NCBI GenBank assembly: GCA_028023455.1
Contig: JAQFVV010006273.1
Coordinates: forward strand, 4,755,128-4,819,127
Direction of reading: 5' to 3'
Origin: Epiperipatus broadwayi
Lineage: Eukaryota > Onychophora > Udeonychophora > Euonychophora > Peripatidae
Length of the DNA: 64,000 bases
This document shows positions 12,055-25,740 of this stretch, one piece after another (the first letter of the stretch is position 1; the number at the start of each line of letters is the position of its first letter). The translations under genes were made by a program, and so were the position numbers. The notes under the pieces are model-generated. The model ran no database searches, had not been told where the DNA came from, and saw only the letters and a list, made by a program, of their open reading frames with translations.

Positions 12055-12990
12055 AGGAAAAACTCTCCACACAGTAGAATCACCCAGTACAAGCCTAAAT
12101 AATCAGTGGATGTAAGGTTTGTGCATCAAATTCTTATCTAGTGCTACTTGTCCAATATTCCCAGACTTTTTAGCTTGTCACTTTCAGCAGTTTGGAGTCT
12201 TATATCTGAGAGTACTGCTTCTAGACCTTAGAATCTAATGCAAAACTACAGCAGCCACCTTTCATTTTTTTTTGTAAAATACAAAATGTTTTCAATCCAA
12301 GTTTATTAACTTGTATAATCATATAGATGTGAAACCTGTTCACAATCTATGTATTTTGGTGTCTTTTGTTTTTTAATAACCATAGCCATCATCATCCTAT
12401 AAGCAGTATTAATATTAAATCACTAAACATCACACAATGCACACACAAGCTGTTTAAACAGAGGAAAAATTTCCACTGGGTAGCACTACTGTATAGAAAC
12501 TTTTGCCTCTATTTAAACAGCTTGTGCAAGTATAGGAAATAGTGATCATGTGATGTTTAGTGGTTTAATATCAATCCTGCCCATAGGATAATAGTGGCTA
12601 ATGTTCTTAAACAACCAAAAATTCCAAAATGTATAAATTCTGAATTTATTACAGATCTATGTGATTATACAAGTAAATGAAATTGGATTGAAAATATTGT
12701 GTTTTATTTTAGACTAATAGCTTTATGGTTAATTAAAAAAGTAATAGGTGGTTGCTGGAGAGTTGCATTGCATTTTAAGGTCTAATTGCAGTGCTCTCAG
12801 ATCTAAGGCATGCCACTGAAGAAGATCACAAGCTATAAACTAGTCTGGGGACATAGAAATTTTATGCACAAACCACCTTGCATCTGTTGATTACTCTAGC
12901 TTGCACTGGGTGACACTACTATATGGAGAGTTTTACCTATGTTTAAACAGCTTGTGTAAGCATAGGAAATATTCATGTTATTTTTACTGG
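12053..12990. mobile_element. F1 foldback family, copy 1 (two inverted arms)
   Basis: The left arm runs from AAAACTCTCCACACAGTAG to the CACTAAACATCAC motif near 12430, and an inner palindrome is centred near 12480. The right arm runs back through the same landmarks (GTGCTCTCAGATCTAAGGC near 12791, ACTATATGGAGAGTTTTACC near 12919). The ends resemble the motif TGTATGGAGAGTTTTGCC shared with six other loci in the window. It is non-coding and must have been moved, if at all, by proteins supplied in trans. Confidence 0.75.
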
Positions 12991-13000
12991 TTGAAGAAAT

Positions 13001-13072
<72 letters not shown>
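13001..13072. repeat. (GT)n-(AT)n compound microsatellite
   Basis: A TGTGTGTGTG run continues into about 58 bases of AT dinucleotides. It lies right at the outer end of the F1 foldback copy. Confidence 0.95.
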
Positions 13073-13076
<4 letters not shown>

Positions 13077-13905
13077 GCCTAAAGTTAAACTAGTCAATAA
13101 AATAATCAAAATTACTCTAAAATCGTAACTCAACAACATCAGCCAAAAAATATAAGTTCTAAAACACAAATGATAGTTTCACTGCTACAGGCAGACTTTT
13201 CATGTGTAAAGAACTACAAAATTACAACATATTTAGCTAAACATTACACACAATTTCACTTACATTCCTTAATATTAAAAGAACTTTTAAATAAGTTCAA
13301 TGCACAGACATTATAAATATTCCCAGAAATATATAAATATATATTGTACCCTTCCTTAATGGAATACTACTGAACATTAATCCAGGTAACTGGTAAACAA
13401 CAATGTATTATAATTAAGTTGCGTAAATACTAACTATTAAAATAATATAACATAAAGATCAGCTCAAAATATAATATCTAATAAAATAATATTTTTCACT
13501 TAGTAATTCAAGACAATCTTAAAATAATAAAATATCATGGCGCTTAGTTTTTAAATAACTAATTAGGGTTCTAAACTATACTACTTAATTTACTAATTTA
13601 CAAAGAAATCTAATTTATAGCTAACTCACTATTGTAAACAACATTAGGTTCTGCCAATATAATAAATATAATTATAAAATTCCTAACATGAGACATTCAG
13701 TAAGATACACTAGATAAAACATTGAGAATACATCCCAAAAGATACACCCTCAGTGGTATAAGAGCATTACTCCCATCAAATTCATATATTAAAACTATTA
13801 TGTAACATCCCAATGTCTTTAAAATACATCTATAAAATCCTTAAACATAATTTAAAAATTATTTACTAAAATAATAAATTATTTAATATTCCTTTATTAA
13901 AATAT

Positions 13906-14080
<175 letters not shown>

Positions 14081-14300
14081 TCATGGTCCTCTCTTAACAA
14101 TTAATAAAACAAACCAATGTGTTAATACCCTGCAGTTAAATGTGATATGGGATTTTATATGATATTTAACTACTCATACAAATAATAAGTACAATAAACA
14201 ACTAAATATCTTCATGACTCTCAATACAAGAATCTACCTAATGGTTTAAAATTCAAGAATAAGACAATAAAATATAATAAATTTTAAGTAATATAGTTTT

Positions 14301-14380
14301 CCCATGTTTAATGTAGTATTCTTAAAGAAAAATATAATATCCCATGTTTAATGTAGTATTCTTAAAGAAAAATATAATAT
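14301..14380. repeat. exact 40-bp tandem duplication
   Basis: The block starting CCCATGTTTAATGTAGTATT at 14301 is repeated without change from 14341. It is a recent local duplication with no coding content. Confidence 0.97.
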
Positions 14381-15380
14381 TCTAATATTATTGTGGCAAT
14401 ATCAAGTATTTTTCATAAGTATTGTATCAACTTAAAAATAATTCATAATGATTAAATCATTTAAGATGATAATAAAATATAACTGTTTACTAAATCAGAT
14501 ATGATTAAATAATGTTTAAGAAAAATCCTTATAATTCATGTGCTGAATAAATAATATATAACTGATTATTAATTCCAGTGCATCATGCATACATTGTGGT
14601 AAATCAATAATTAGCAGGCAAATAAATCACAACTAGATTACAGTAATCTTAATAAAAATAATTAACAAATTTATTAATAAGTTAACAATAAATTTTATAA
14701 TATAACAAATTAAAATATTTACAAAGAAAAGTATATTTACATTACTTAGTACAAATTGAAGAAAAATATTTACAGTAAGATGACATAAGAATATAAAATT
14801 TAAAATCAGAAATAGCCTTCACTCTGGCTAATCTTCAAAATATAATACAATAAATGAAAAGTTTTATTTAAAATATAAATATTCCAATGCATGTTTACAT
14901 TTTAACAATATCTTTAAAATATAAATAAAATATTGAAGAAAATTATTTAAAAATTTTCTTTAAGTTTCATGAAATATTATTTCAATATTTAATTTTCAGA
15001 AAATAGCTTAATAAAAAAATGTAAATATCTCCCTTCAAATAAAATTACTTATTATGCAAGAACATTATTCGGGAGTAAGTTTTATAGTAACTTAATAGTA
15101 AAAATTTTAATAATTTTTTTTATAAATTGGATTGCTTGAAGTTATCTTACTTTCATTTTGATGTTCTTTTACACATCACATCATTTCCAATCTTATTTTC
15201 ACTTTACTCAAATACATACAACACTTTACTGTTAATGGTTCATTCTTACATTATTATTAAATTCAAGCAATGCATACTATAAATTTAAAATAAGTATTAA
15301 TAAAAACATATATCTTTTCTCAAATATTAGAAAAGAAACAAATTTTCAAGAAATTATATACTTATAATAATTATAATATA

Positions 15381-15828
15381 ATAATAATCAGCCATTAAGC
15401 TAATGCATATGCACTTTGTGGATTTTAACTATAAATGAATACTCTCACTTTCCAAACACGATAAAATCTTTGTGAAAAGATAGAATGAATCCAATGAGTC
15501 CATCTATCTTTTCAACCCAAATGTTTAATTATGGGCAAATCTTAAGCATTTGGAATTATTGTAAATTCTAGTAAATTTTACAAACATCATTCATTCAGAC
15601 ATAGGGAAGTTAATTTAAAGTGATTGTTTAATAAGTTCATGCTCTCATTTTCAAATGCTTAAGATTTGCCCATACTTAAACATTTGGGTTGAAAGGATAG
15701 ATTGATTCATTGGATTCATTCTATCTTTTCACAAAGACTTTATCTTGTGTTTGGAAAGTGAAAGTATTCATTTATAGTTAAAATCCACAAAGCGCATGCA
15801 CACTAGCTTAATGGTTGATTATTATTAC
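15381..15828. repeat. long palindrome / foldback element
   Basis: The left arm starts with AATCAGCCATTAAGCTAATG and contains ATAAATGAATACTCTCACTT and CAACCCAAATGTTTAATTAT. The right arm reads back through AAACATTTGGGTTGAAAGG to AGCTTAATGGTTGATTATTA. The arms are about 165 bases with few mismatches and the loop is about 100 bases. No reading frame is present. Confidence 0.85.
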
Positions 15829-16319
15829 AGTTTAAAAACATTGTGCTATATAAAATAAATATCTTAATTATAATAATAAAATTACCAATGATCTTATAAT
15901 GTTACATCTTAAGATCATTCATGACATTCCACTTCTTCAGCTCCATTCATTGAAATAAAAGTTATGATTAAAAACATTTTCTGAATATTTTTTATAAAAG
16001 CATAATGATAATAAAAATTATTATATCTTAAAGCTATTTCCTAACCATAAGTTAGAACCATAAATAAATAATGTTAACATTCAAAAATATTATATTAACT
16101 TAATACTAAAATAAATAAATAATAAAGATTAAAGTTATGATTTTTTTTTCTTGTCCATAAAGTAAATTTCACTATAGAATTTGCAATTTATGAAACTTCC
16201 TCTGTCGTTAGGATACAGCTGCATAGTATATAGTGCATGAATATTTTTTTCTCTTTTGGCATCTTGTAAAAGAATACAAATATCAACATAAAAATCCAAT
16301 TCAATCTAATATAATTCAT

Positions 16320-18820
16320 GGAAAAATGTTAAAATCCCTTAAGACAAAATGTTTATTCAGTCCTTTCTGAAATTTTATCCAAAAGATTTAATCCATGTTG
16401 AATAATAGTTTAAAAATCCATTTTTTAAAAAAAATAATCCTTACATAAGTTTTTCCTTGGCCATTATATAAAATAAGCATTTATAAAGACAATATGATAT
16501 TAATAATGTTCACATTTCCAACGATAAAATTATTATAGCCAGATGTTAAAGTATAAAGATATCGGTAGACATTATATAATTTAATATTTATGTATTCTAT
16601 AGCAGATATTTAATCATGAATTTAGGTAATTATCTCATTCTTTTAATAACAATATTTTTTATCTTTTACACATGTATATTTTCAGATATATATATATATA
16701 TAATTGTATTAGTTTGTCATTATTATGAATATAATTTAAATCATTTTGTAAAAACAAATTCAGTTTCATTATTTCCAAATATATTATACTGTAATTTAAT
16801 CCATTTATCGATTTAAATAGCCAATAGTTTTTAAAACATGTAAACAAAGTTCAAGAATATTTTTCTTTAATTTGTCTCAAAAACCATTGCTTTCAATTAT
16901 AAATTCATTTGACTTTTTTTTTAAAAAGGCAAAATCAAATAAAGTCCATAATATCAATTATATTATAAAACAAAACAGGCATTCATCACTCCATCAGACA
17001 TTTAAAGCTTAATTATAAAATATAAATATAGAGTCTTAATTTTCTTTTCTTAGAAATTTTAACTTTTAAGATAAAATCTTTAATAATAATGTTAAAGACT
17101 AAAACCTTTGCCAAATGCCCCTTAAAAATCTTTAATAAATTTCCAGTTCCTCTCTTTCATTTCAAATAAATTCACTGCATTATAATCTATAAAACTCTTT
17201 TTAATTAAACAGTCAATCGTTTCAGGCACACAATAAAATTTACATATTTCTTATATAATTTTACTCCAGGTATGTTGTAATAATTCTCCTGGAAATTGGC
17301 ATTCATATTCTGAGGTATCCAAATAGTTACTATCGTATTCTGCATCATTCTGAAGGTCTTAAGTGAAGTTCAAGTAGACAAAAACTGATATGAAAGCTTT
17401 TGTGTTTAGTAATACATTTAAAATACAATTATTCTAATTAAAATTTTAACTATACTTTTTAAATAAAATAATAAAATTATAAAAAATTATCACTGTAAAA
17501 TTTGTAGATTGTAGAAAAACAATTGTGTAATGAAGTATAAATAATATAAGAATTATAAAAGTATAAGAGAATGTAAGAATAGTCTCTAGACAGACATCAA
17601 CCTTATTATTTATACCTATCTAATCTAATGGTTTCATTGGTCAATACTGATTGAACAAAATTACTAATTTGCATATTTGCACAAAATGATTTTTAAAAAT
17701 TGAGTTTTAAAAACTATGAGTCATCAATATTTAATAATTTTCAACTTATTTAATACTTCAATTATCAAATATTTTCACATAAAAATTTAATATTTTTATT
17801 TTAATAATATTAAAACATTTTAATAACTTAGAATTAATTTTCAAAATAAATTATTATACACATGTGCTTGAGGCTACAGCCTTAATAAATATTACTTACA
17901 TAATCGATGTGCGGTTAAATAAATTTATAATTACAACTTTAAATTATCGTAATAGATTTCTAACTGTAAAATCTTTCCATTGACTCATTGTAAATTGAAA
18001 GATTTTATGAGTATTAATGTGTAATAAGAATTGTGGACTTAATTAGTGAAGTATTGAATAGCTTCAAGCTCTCAGATCTAACCACTTCAGCTTCACCTAT
18101 TTAAATAGAAAGTAGGTTGAAGTAAGGAGGGGTTCCGTTTTTGGGTTCCCCTCTTTTCTTCCAAAGAGTAAGCTTGTGGTTTAAGACCTGTAGAGGTCCC
18201 TACTATCACATTTTTATATGCATGTGCTTGAGGCTACAGCCTTAATAAGTATTACAACTAATTAAAAAAAGTAATAACAATTTTAAATATTACTTTTCAA
18301 ATATTATTGTGAGTCTGATAATTTTGCTACATTTTATTGTATCAAACATTAATCAACCAGCTAAATTAAAGTTTTATTTCCCTAACTTTCTGAAAGCACA
18401 CCTAGTTAGCACACAACCTAGTCATGTAATACTGTCAGCACTCTTTTAAAGTAATATTAAATTAATTTGACATTTTTAAATAATATTTTAAGCAAAACAA
18501 ATTATTTAAAGCTTATAATGTAAACTATTTACTATTAATTTAAACTTACCCTATCTCTGTAGTATTTTTAAAACTAGAATAAATAAAAAATAATATATTT
18601 TAAATATTTTATTATATCATTTTGTATTGAATTCACCTACAAATGAGCCCAAACTCCTAAATCTACCTTCATAAACTCCTAACTACTGAATTTGAACCTC
18701 TACTATTCAGAAAATAAAAATTATATATAATAAAAGCACTTAAATTAATTTTTAAAAAAATATTGCTATCTAACTAAACTAAATTAATATCTGTACCAAT
18801 TGTAAAGGGTACAATATATA
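16320..18820 (-). repeat. diverged ~2-kb repeat, copy B (inverted relative to copy A)
   Basis: The reverse complement follows copy A (1490-3480) landmark by landmark. TATATTGTACCCTTTACAAT is near 18820, TACTACAGAGATAGGG near 18565, ATTGATGACTCATAGTTTT near 17722 and GATGAATGCCTG near 16990. TTTCAGAAAGGACTGAATAA is near 16370. It is longer than copy A, partly because a separate unit is inserted at 17861-18255. The repeat class is unknown. Confidence 0.6.
17861..18255. repeat. insertion bounded by 35-bp direct repeats
   Basis: The 35-base motif beginning CATGTGCTTGAGGCTACAGC stands at 17861-17895 and again at 18221-18255 with one A/G difference. Between them lie 325 bases, including a GC-richer GGAGGGGTTCCGTTTTTGGG stretch. 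Nothing corresponding is seen at this point in copy A of the surrounding repeat. It could be a small element with terminal direct repeats or an insertion with a long target duplication. Confidence 0.55.
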
Positions 18821-19106
18821 TAAACTAAAATTGATATATAACTACAATTACAAATATGCTTTATATATGTGTGTTTATATATTTCCAAAGTGGCACAGAT
18901 AATATAAAACACCTGAAATCAATTGAAGTCAGTTAGAAAATCCTGAGCAATCTCATTAACATATAAATTCCATATATATTATGCTATCGCAATTGATGAA
19001 GGTCTTTGATAATCTCGTTATAAATTATTATTTATATGATTACTATTAATGTACTAAATTTTATTAATTATGTCTAGTTTTTTATTATATGTATCTTTTT
19101 TTTTAG

Positions 19107-19189
19107 TCATTACTGGAGGAGATACTGATGATATAAGCCAAAAGTTCATCCAGAATATTATATCAACTCTGCGGTTAAAAGATTTTCTG
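19107..19189 (+). CDS. exon 1 seen: ACSF2-like ANL enzyme, segment before motif A5
   Basis: This exon of the adenylate-forming enzyme follows a strong acceptor (a run of Ts ending in TTTTAG) and ends at CTG before GTAATT. It starts with two bases that complete a codon, then gives 27 residues including ITGGDTDDISQKFIQNIIS and LRLKDFL. By memory of ACSF2 proteins this matches the stretch (V)IAGSPxPPELxxxI...KDL that precedes the YGTTE motif. It is the first exon of the gene found in the window. The preceding exon, which should end in phase 1 and carry the LYGTPTMF-type segment, was not located, nor were exons for the A3 phosphate-binding motif. They may lie before the window or be hidden in its first 19 kb. 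Confidence 0.7.
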
Positions 19190-19334
19190 GTAATTATATA
19201 TATAGGAATGTAGTTATTTGTTAATTTAAATTTTATATACACATAATATAAAGAGCATGCTAATAGCTCTAAACAAGCTTATTTTTATGATATGTAAATA
19301 TATATGCATACAGAGAAATGAGATTAAAACAGAC

Positions 19335-19990
19335 AGAACTCTCCATGCAGTAGTGCCACTCAGTGCAAGCTAAAGTAATCAATGGATGCCAAAGACTTAT
19401 GCATAAAATCCCTATCTAGTGCCTACTTATCCAATATTCCCAGACTAGTTTCTAGCTTGCACTAAGTGGTAATACTATATGGAGAGTTTTGCATGTTTTA
19501 ATAACAGTTGTGAGCAAGCATAAGAAATGGTGATCATGTGATGTTTAATGGTTTAATACTAATCCTACCTAATAGGATAGTGGTGGATATGGCTATTAAA
19601 GAAAATGTATGGGTACTGAACTGAGTTCAGACCTATATAATTATATAAGCTTGAGCTTGGATTGAAAATATTATTGTTTTCAATTTTAGAATCATAGTTT
19701 TGTAGTTAAGTAGAGATAAAAGGTGGCTGCTGGAGGATTGCATTAGATCCTAAGATTTAGGTGCAGTGCTGTCAGAACTAAGGCTCCTTGCTGATACTAG
19801 CTACAAGCTAGAAACTAGTTTTGGGATATTTGGATTAGTAGGCATTAGATAAAGATTTTATGCATAGGCCTTTTGGTATTCATTGATTACTCTAGCTTGC
19901 ACTGAGTGGCACTACTGTATGGAAAGTTTTATCTGTTTTTATAACAGTTATGAGAAATCATAAGAAATGTTTATCATGTGATGTTTAGAA
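19335..19990. mobile_element. F1 foldback family, copy 2
   Basis: The copy starts with AGAACTCTCCATGCAGTAGT and has inner markers TGGTGATCATGTGATGTTTA (19527), AGGTGGCTGCTGGAGG (19721) and TTGATTACTCTAGCTTGCAC. It finishes with ACTACTGTATGGAAAGTTTT and a second ATCATGTGATGTTTAG. Non-coding; it sits in the 13.4-kb intron about 150 bases downstream of exon 1. Confidence 0.75.
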
Positions 19991-19999
19991 ATGAGATTA

Positions 20000-21765
20000 A
20001 AAAAATATAACAGCCTTTAAATAGTTTAATGCAAATTTAACTTCAAAAAACTCTTCTCTCTCTTGAAAAAACAAACAAACAAATAAAACAGTTGAAAAAA
20101 AGGCATTATTCATGGCATTTAATGATGACTTCTGTACATTGGCTTGTAGCTAAGAGGGTTCAGATACTTATTCATGGACTAATATTTAAATCAGTGAAGT
20201 GAATAGGGATCAGCCATTAGAATATAAGTATTAAGCTTGCTGCCCCTAGATTTAATTTTCAAGCTTTTGTGATTAGCTCGCTGATAATTCAAATAAATGT
20301 GGGTAGTTGCCACAGTTCCTTTATGTGTATTATTTATCATATTTTAGAAGCACTCATAATTATGTTTTATTTTTTTTTGGCATTTGTTTTTAATATCAGC
20401 AATTTGTTTTTTAATGCAGATGTTTACTAGTAATAAGACTAAAGATATGCAAGAGAAAATCTTCAAAATGTGGCTTAAATTCAAATAAAATTAATTGGGT
20501 TTAAATTGCGTACAATGTTTTAGGTCATGTTGAATGCTATTAGATTCTGTGCTGTCAGTTTTCTGAACTGTTTCTTTATTTCCTCTGTATTTAAATGAAA
20601 ATTAGCCATTTTTTCTTACTGCATTAAAAGTCAACACATCAAAATAATATTTAATTAAATAAAGAAAATTATTGATTCAATAATTAAAATAAGAAGCATC
20701 AAGTCAACTATTATGATATTCCAGAAATCTCAAATTTCAAAAAGTTTTGTAATTCGACATTCACCAATAACTTTATATTAGAGTGATGAAGACTTAAAAA
20801 TTCAATTTTTATAACTCCCCTGAGGTCAGTTGATTTTCTTACTTTATTATAGAACTCATCTATTGTAGAAATCATTAAGAAGCCACAAGGTCATATCACT
20901 GATATGGTAACCTGAAATGATTCTGGGATTTGATTGTCACTGTTGTCTGATGTGTATTGATTACCCATGTTTATAATAGATGAGTCTAAATAAAATGATA
21001 AATTAATTATTCTCTTAATGAAGATTTCAAATGTAATATGTAGTATGATATGAAAATTTGATGAATATATATTATTTCTTTACCAAAGTTCAAAGAGATG
21101 CTTGCAGATATCATATAACTGAGATTAGTAAAATGTTTAGTTGATGATTTAGAATCACACAAGTATAGCTATAGTAAAGAGTAGGTTTCTCTCAAAATCT
21201 TAGGTGTTTGACATCTTAAATTGTTATCTTGGTAAAAGATGTGAATAGCAGTCTGAAACTTTTTAATACAGAAAATTAATCTGACATTGACTTGTAACTC
21301 TTTCTTGCAGGGTGATGCCTTCCGTGTAAAGCAATAAAGTGAATTACATTTAATAAATATATTAAATGTAAAATTGAGAGGACAGTATTGTTTTGTGTGA
21401 TAAAAACTCATCTCAGAAATGGTTGTCATTTGTCTTTATTTATTAAAAATTAAACTCAAAATTAGTAATTCCTCTGTGTTTTCCTGAAGATTTGTGATGA
21501 TGGTATTTTCAGTTGTATTTATATATTGGACTATTTTCATCATCTGAGTTTTGATTGTCTTTAACTTTATTTAAATATTCCTTATAACATTCAACTGTTA
21601 GTAATAAAATACAGGTTACTATATGCACAATATTACAAAAAGTATTATTCTCATCTTTTCATTAGGTATTATTGGACTGACTAGTGATAGTACTAGCATG
21701 GGAATCAAACGTGAATGCTTAGATTCTTGAGTATTGAATTTTAAGGTAACATTATAACTAATTAG
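20000..21765. other. intronic DNA, nothing identified
   Basis: Somewhat less AT-biased than its surroundings, but I found no recognisable domain on either strand. An 86-codon minus-strand frame (21169-21429) has no motif I know. Nothing is called. Confidence 0.4.
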
Positions 21766-21975
21766 CCTTTGGCAGGATGGCTCAGTTGGTTAAAGATTAC
21801 CTTAAATTTACTGCACAAGATTCTAAAGAGGAGAGAATAATACCTCTTGAAACATTGTGCATATACTAAATGGTGTGCTTCTACTAACAGATGAATGTAT
21901 TTGGAATAGTTAAAGTTAAATTTTTCTCAAGACATTCAATATTTATATTAGTTAATGAAAATAGGCCAATATATA
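21766..21975 (+). repeat. dispersed repeat with tRNA-like A box (relative at 33645-33800)
   Basis: The start contains GGATGGCTCAGTTGGTTAAA, a good match to a tRNA D-arm/A box, but no B box follows. The downstream part, from AATAATACCTCTTGAAACAT through TGGAATAGTTAAAGTTAAAT to GACATTCAATATTTATATTA, is shared with 33645-33800. It could be a degraded SINE joined to a LINE-type tail. The family is not identified. Confidence 0.4.
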
Positions 21976-22885
21976 AATACAACTAATAATCCCTCTAATT
22001 ACTAACATAGATAATAATAATGGTAACCTTAGGACTGAATGTAATATTAACTTGAGTATCCCATAATTTTATTTCTAAAAACATCCCTGTTTTTAATGAA
22101 TAAAATAAATGAGTATTAAAATAGTGTTTCTATTCATTTTTCAATTAATATATCTCAATAGTCTTAAAAGAAAAATATCCATTTAGTTCTATTGATGAAA
22201 ATTAATATTTTTACTATTAGGGTTATCAACTTTAATATTAAGTAAAATATAATTATCTGTAAATTTTGATAACCTATCGTATTCTATAATCATAAAACAT
22301 TCGTAATATGTTTATTTATTAAAATACATAATGGGGACAAACATTCAAGCATTCATGTCTAAAATAATATTTATTCAGTTACATATTGAGTTAAGTGAAA
22401 AAAGAATAATTTTTATTTCAAGACTTCTATACATCGATTATTTAGATAAAATTAACAAGACTGTTTTGAGTGATGCTATTAATAATATATCACTGTGTCC
22501 TCTGAGAGTGTTTGTGAAAATCAGCCATAAGTTCATTAATGTCAAAATGAATTGTAAGGAAAGAATATATCTTTGAATGGCCAAATATTGCATTAGTCTT
22601 TAAAAAAAATCTAAATCTAGTTGTTAATGATAATATGGTTAATATTTTACATACTTTTAAAATGTTTTCAAAAGCTGAAGATGTTGCAGCCACATGTGTA
22701 CTTTTGCTATTCATGTCAAAACATTCAAATAATGCAGTTTCTTAGTCTCAATGAAGAAGATTGACATTTTACCTAAAACAAATTTGGTCTTATTTCAAAA
22801 TTAAATATAAAATAAACTTTCTAAATAATAAACAATCTTTCCCTATCACATAATCAACATTTTATATGCTTACACATGCTGTTAA

Positions 22886-23170
22886 TAAAAGCACAAAACT
22901 CTCCATATAGTAGTGGCACCAAGTGCTAGCTGTATAGTTGGCCAAATAGGTAAAAGAATTGCTTCTGGAGAGTTGCTTAGTAATAGATACTAAGATCTAA
23001 TTGCAGTGCTTTCAAATCCAAGGCTCCTTACTTATGAAAGCCATAAGCTATAAACTAGTCTGGGGATGTTGAATGAGTAGGCAGTAGGTAGGGATTATAT
23101 GCACAAACTTTCCTGCTACCAATTATGAAAGCTTGCATCTGATGGTACTGTTGTATGGAGAATTTGGTAC
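22886..23170. mobile_element. F1 foldback family, copy 3 (short)
   Basis: It begins with AAAACTCTCCATATAGTAGT and contains AGATCTAATTGCAGTGCTTT and ATAAACTAGTCTGGGGATGT. It ends near TGTTGTATGGAGAATTTGG. It is a shortened copy in which the two ends are brought together. Confidence 0.7.
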
Positions 23171-23427
23171 TCTTATTAATCTTTCTTTATATTAAATTAA
23201 TAGAATTTCATGCATAGTCTATATTAAAGAGAAATGCATTAGTTTTAATATATCTTAATATCTTGAAAATTAAGCATCTTAATTTTTCAGAAATAATTGA
23301 AGCAAAAAATATTTAGAATTAAAAAAAATTACGAGTATTTCAAAATATATAATAAAAAAAAAGCAGTCTGTGAATGTTTATAAAATTCATTGACAGTAAA
23401 TAGAATAAGGAAAAATAGATATTACAC

Positions 23428-23850
23428 AGAGGCTAAATTCTCCATACAGTAGTGTCACTCAGTGCAAGCCAAAGTAATCAATGGATACAAGAAGGTTTGT
23501 ACATAAAATCCCTATCTAGAACCTACCCATCCAAAATCCCTAGACAAGTTTCTAGCTTGTGGCTTTCATCAGTGAGAAGTCTTGGATCTGAAAGCACTGC
23601 ACATAGATCTTAGGATCTAATGTAAACCTCCAGCAGCCACCTTTTACCTTATTAGCTAAATCTAGAAAGTAGTCTGATGATTATTGATGAATAGACACTA
23701 GATAGGGATTTTATGCATAGATCTTCCACCATTGATTACTCTGGCTTGCACTGAGTCACACTGCCGTACAGAGAGTTTACACTCTGTGTAAACAACTTGT
23801 GTAAGCATAAAGAATGTTGATCATGAGATGTTTCATGGTTTAAAATAGAC
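23428..23850. mobile_element. F1 foldback family, copy 4
   Basis: It starts with GAGGCTAAATTCTCCATACA and passes through AATCAATGGATACAAGAAGG and GGATCTGAAAGCACTGCA. It ends after GATTACTCTGGCTTGCACTG, TACAGAGAGTTTACAC and TGATCATGAGATGTTTCATG. Only about 255 bases separate it from copy 3. Confidence 0.7.
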
Positions 23851-24235
23851 ATAACTGTAAATTTTTCTTAAAACCCTTGAGAAATTTATTATATCAAATA
23901 AGTAAAAAAATTAAATAGAACTAAAAAAATGACATAGAAAAGTTATTAATAATAACAACTATTCAAAATCACTGACAACCATGTTGTTTATTATGACTAT
24001 ATTATATATAAAAATGGTACTGATGGGAAATCAGAAAAAAATATTTATAGAAAAACAGCTTCATTTGAATAAACAACTGCAAAATATAAAACAAGATTTA
24101 AAGCAAAATTAAAGCTATAAGTTTTGTGGGGAAAAATAAACTTTTATTAGAACATGTAAGAGTGTTTACATTTAAATATCATAAAATGATCAAACAGTGA
24201 AAAAAAATCTAGAAAAATTGTTAAAATATATGATT

Positions 24236-24680
24236 TTTACTACAATACAGGCTTATTCATATCTGCACTCCAATATGTAATATATATATAGGGGATTTGT
24301 CCTGTACATAAGAGGTCAGAGTGACTTATGGTCAACATGGGTAGGATGAAAAAGTTGTCACTAATGTGGGTTTTGAGCATTCTGTAATCTAGATTTTCAA
24401 TGAAATAGATGGCTGAAGAGTTGTGGGATGGATTGGATTGAACCCTGCCCATTAAAGTATGAAGATTGGCTATCTTAATATATGCTGAGCATTGATTGTA
24501 TATATGTGTATGGAGATGATAATCTGGATCAACTGACAAGTGCTGGTTTAGCACAAAATATGTACATTGGTGATTGTTTATCTTTTCAACATGTGTGATC
24601 AAGGGTGTCAGCAGTATGAGATAGCATGTATAGTTGAGGGTCATGTGAAAGTCTTGGAGTTCAAACCCCTATATAAAAAT
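24236..24680. repeat. R1 family member
   Basis: The copy includes TCTAGATTTTCAATGAAATA, GATAATCTGGATCAACTGAC and TGTTTATCTTTTCAACATGT, and closes with GGAGTTCAAACCCCTATATA. A 134-codon minus-strand frame spans most of it. The frame has no recognisable domain, and other R1 copies do not keep it open, so I treat it as non-coding. Confidence 0.65.
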
Positions 24681-25740
24681 TGTTAAAGTTTTTTAAAATT
24701 AAGTTGCACATTCTACCAAATCTATTTAATTTAACATACATTTACAAGTATAAAAAATATTCATCAGTTTACAGGTAAAGTATAACAATTAGAAAAACAA
24801 ACAAAGAATATGTTATATTTGATTTGAAGAATTAGTTAATGTTCAAACATTAGTGGTTAATTTTATAGATTGAATTTATCTATATGTTATTTTTCATTAA
24901 TTTTGATACCATATTTCTTAAAATTAAATATCTGTAAAGAAAAATTCCAAATAGGACAATTAATACAGATTTTTTTAAATTCACCACAAAAACAAATGTG
25001 AAGTCACCTTCTAAATTCCTATACCCTTCTCATTTTCTGAACTCCTATACCCTTCTATTGTTAAATTCAATTAGATCATGGATTGTTTTTAAATCCAATT
25101 CATGATTATTATGTTTCCTGGATGTTGTCTACACCATCTCTTGATTAATTCTTGTCACATTTTTTTCATTGTACACTTATTTATAGTAAATTCAAAATTT
25201 AAAATTTTAGTTCTAAAACAATCTGCATACAGCAATATATTTTTGAAAAAAAAAATCAATTTTCATTGTTGTGCATTAGTCAATAGCTCAGCCTCTTTTT
25301 TCTGTTTGGACAGCTGTCAACTTCATCCATCGTTCTACAGGTGTTTCTAAATGACAAAGAAAGAAATCAAAACAAAATGTTTTACACATTTGTAATTGAT
25401 TTTGAACATAAATAAATATATTTATCATAATTTTTTATATTCATAATTAAGATTTTACATTACTTTATCAAAATATAAAGTTTGATTTGAAAAATTTTAC
25501 AAGAAAAATAAGCATGGGAAAGTGACTGCTCTTCAAGACAAGTGAATACTGTTGACTGTAATTTGCATACTAAAGATATTCATTGATAAGAACAGAACGC
25601 AATTATATTTCATAAATTTTTATGGAATTTATAATTACTTTTTATAGAATATTTACTAATTATGAGACTAGATTTAGATTATTATTTAAAATATTTAATT
25701 TTAGACCAAGAAAATACAACAGAACTGAATAATGAGACAT

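Noticed and set aside
11907-12092. Reading frames of repeating Tyr-Ile (also near 42268, 63615 and 63684)
   Set aside because: They are translations of (AT)n microsatellites and have no independent support as genes.
21766-21810. tRNA gene from the strong A box match
   Set aside because: The second half of a tRNA, including the B box, is missing. Kept only as part of a repeat.
24240-24644. 134-codon minus-strand reading frame
   Set aside because: It lies wholly within the R1 repeat. Other R1 copies break the frame and no known domain is visible.
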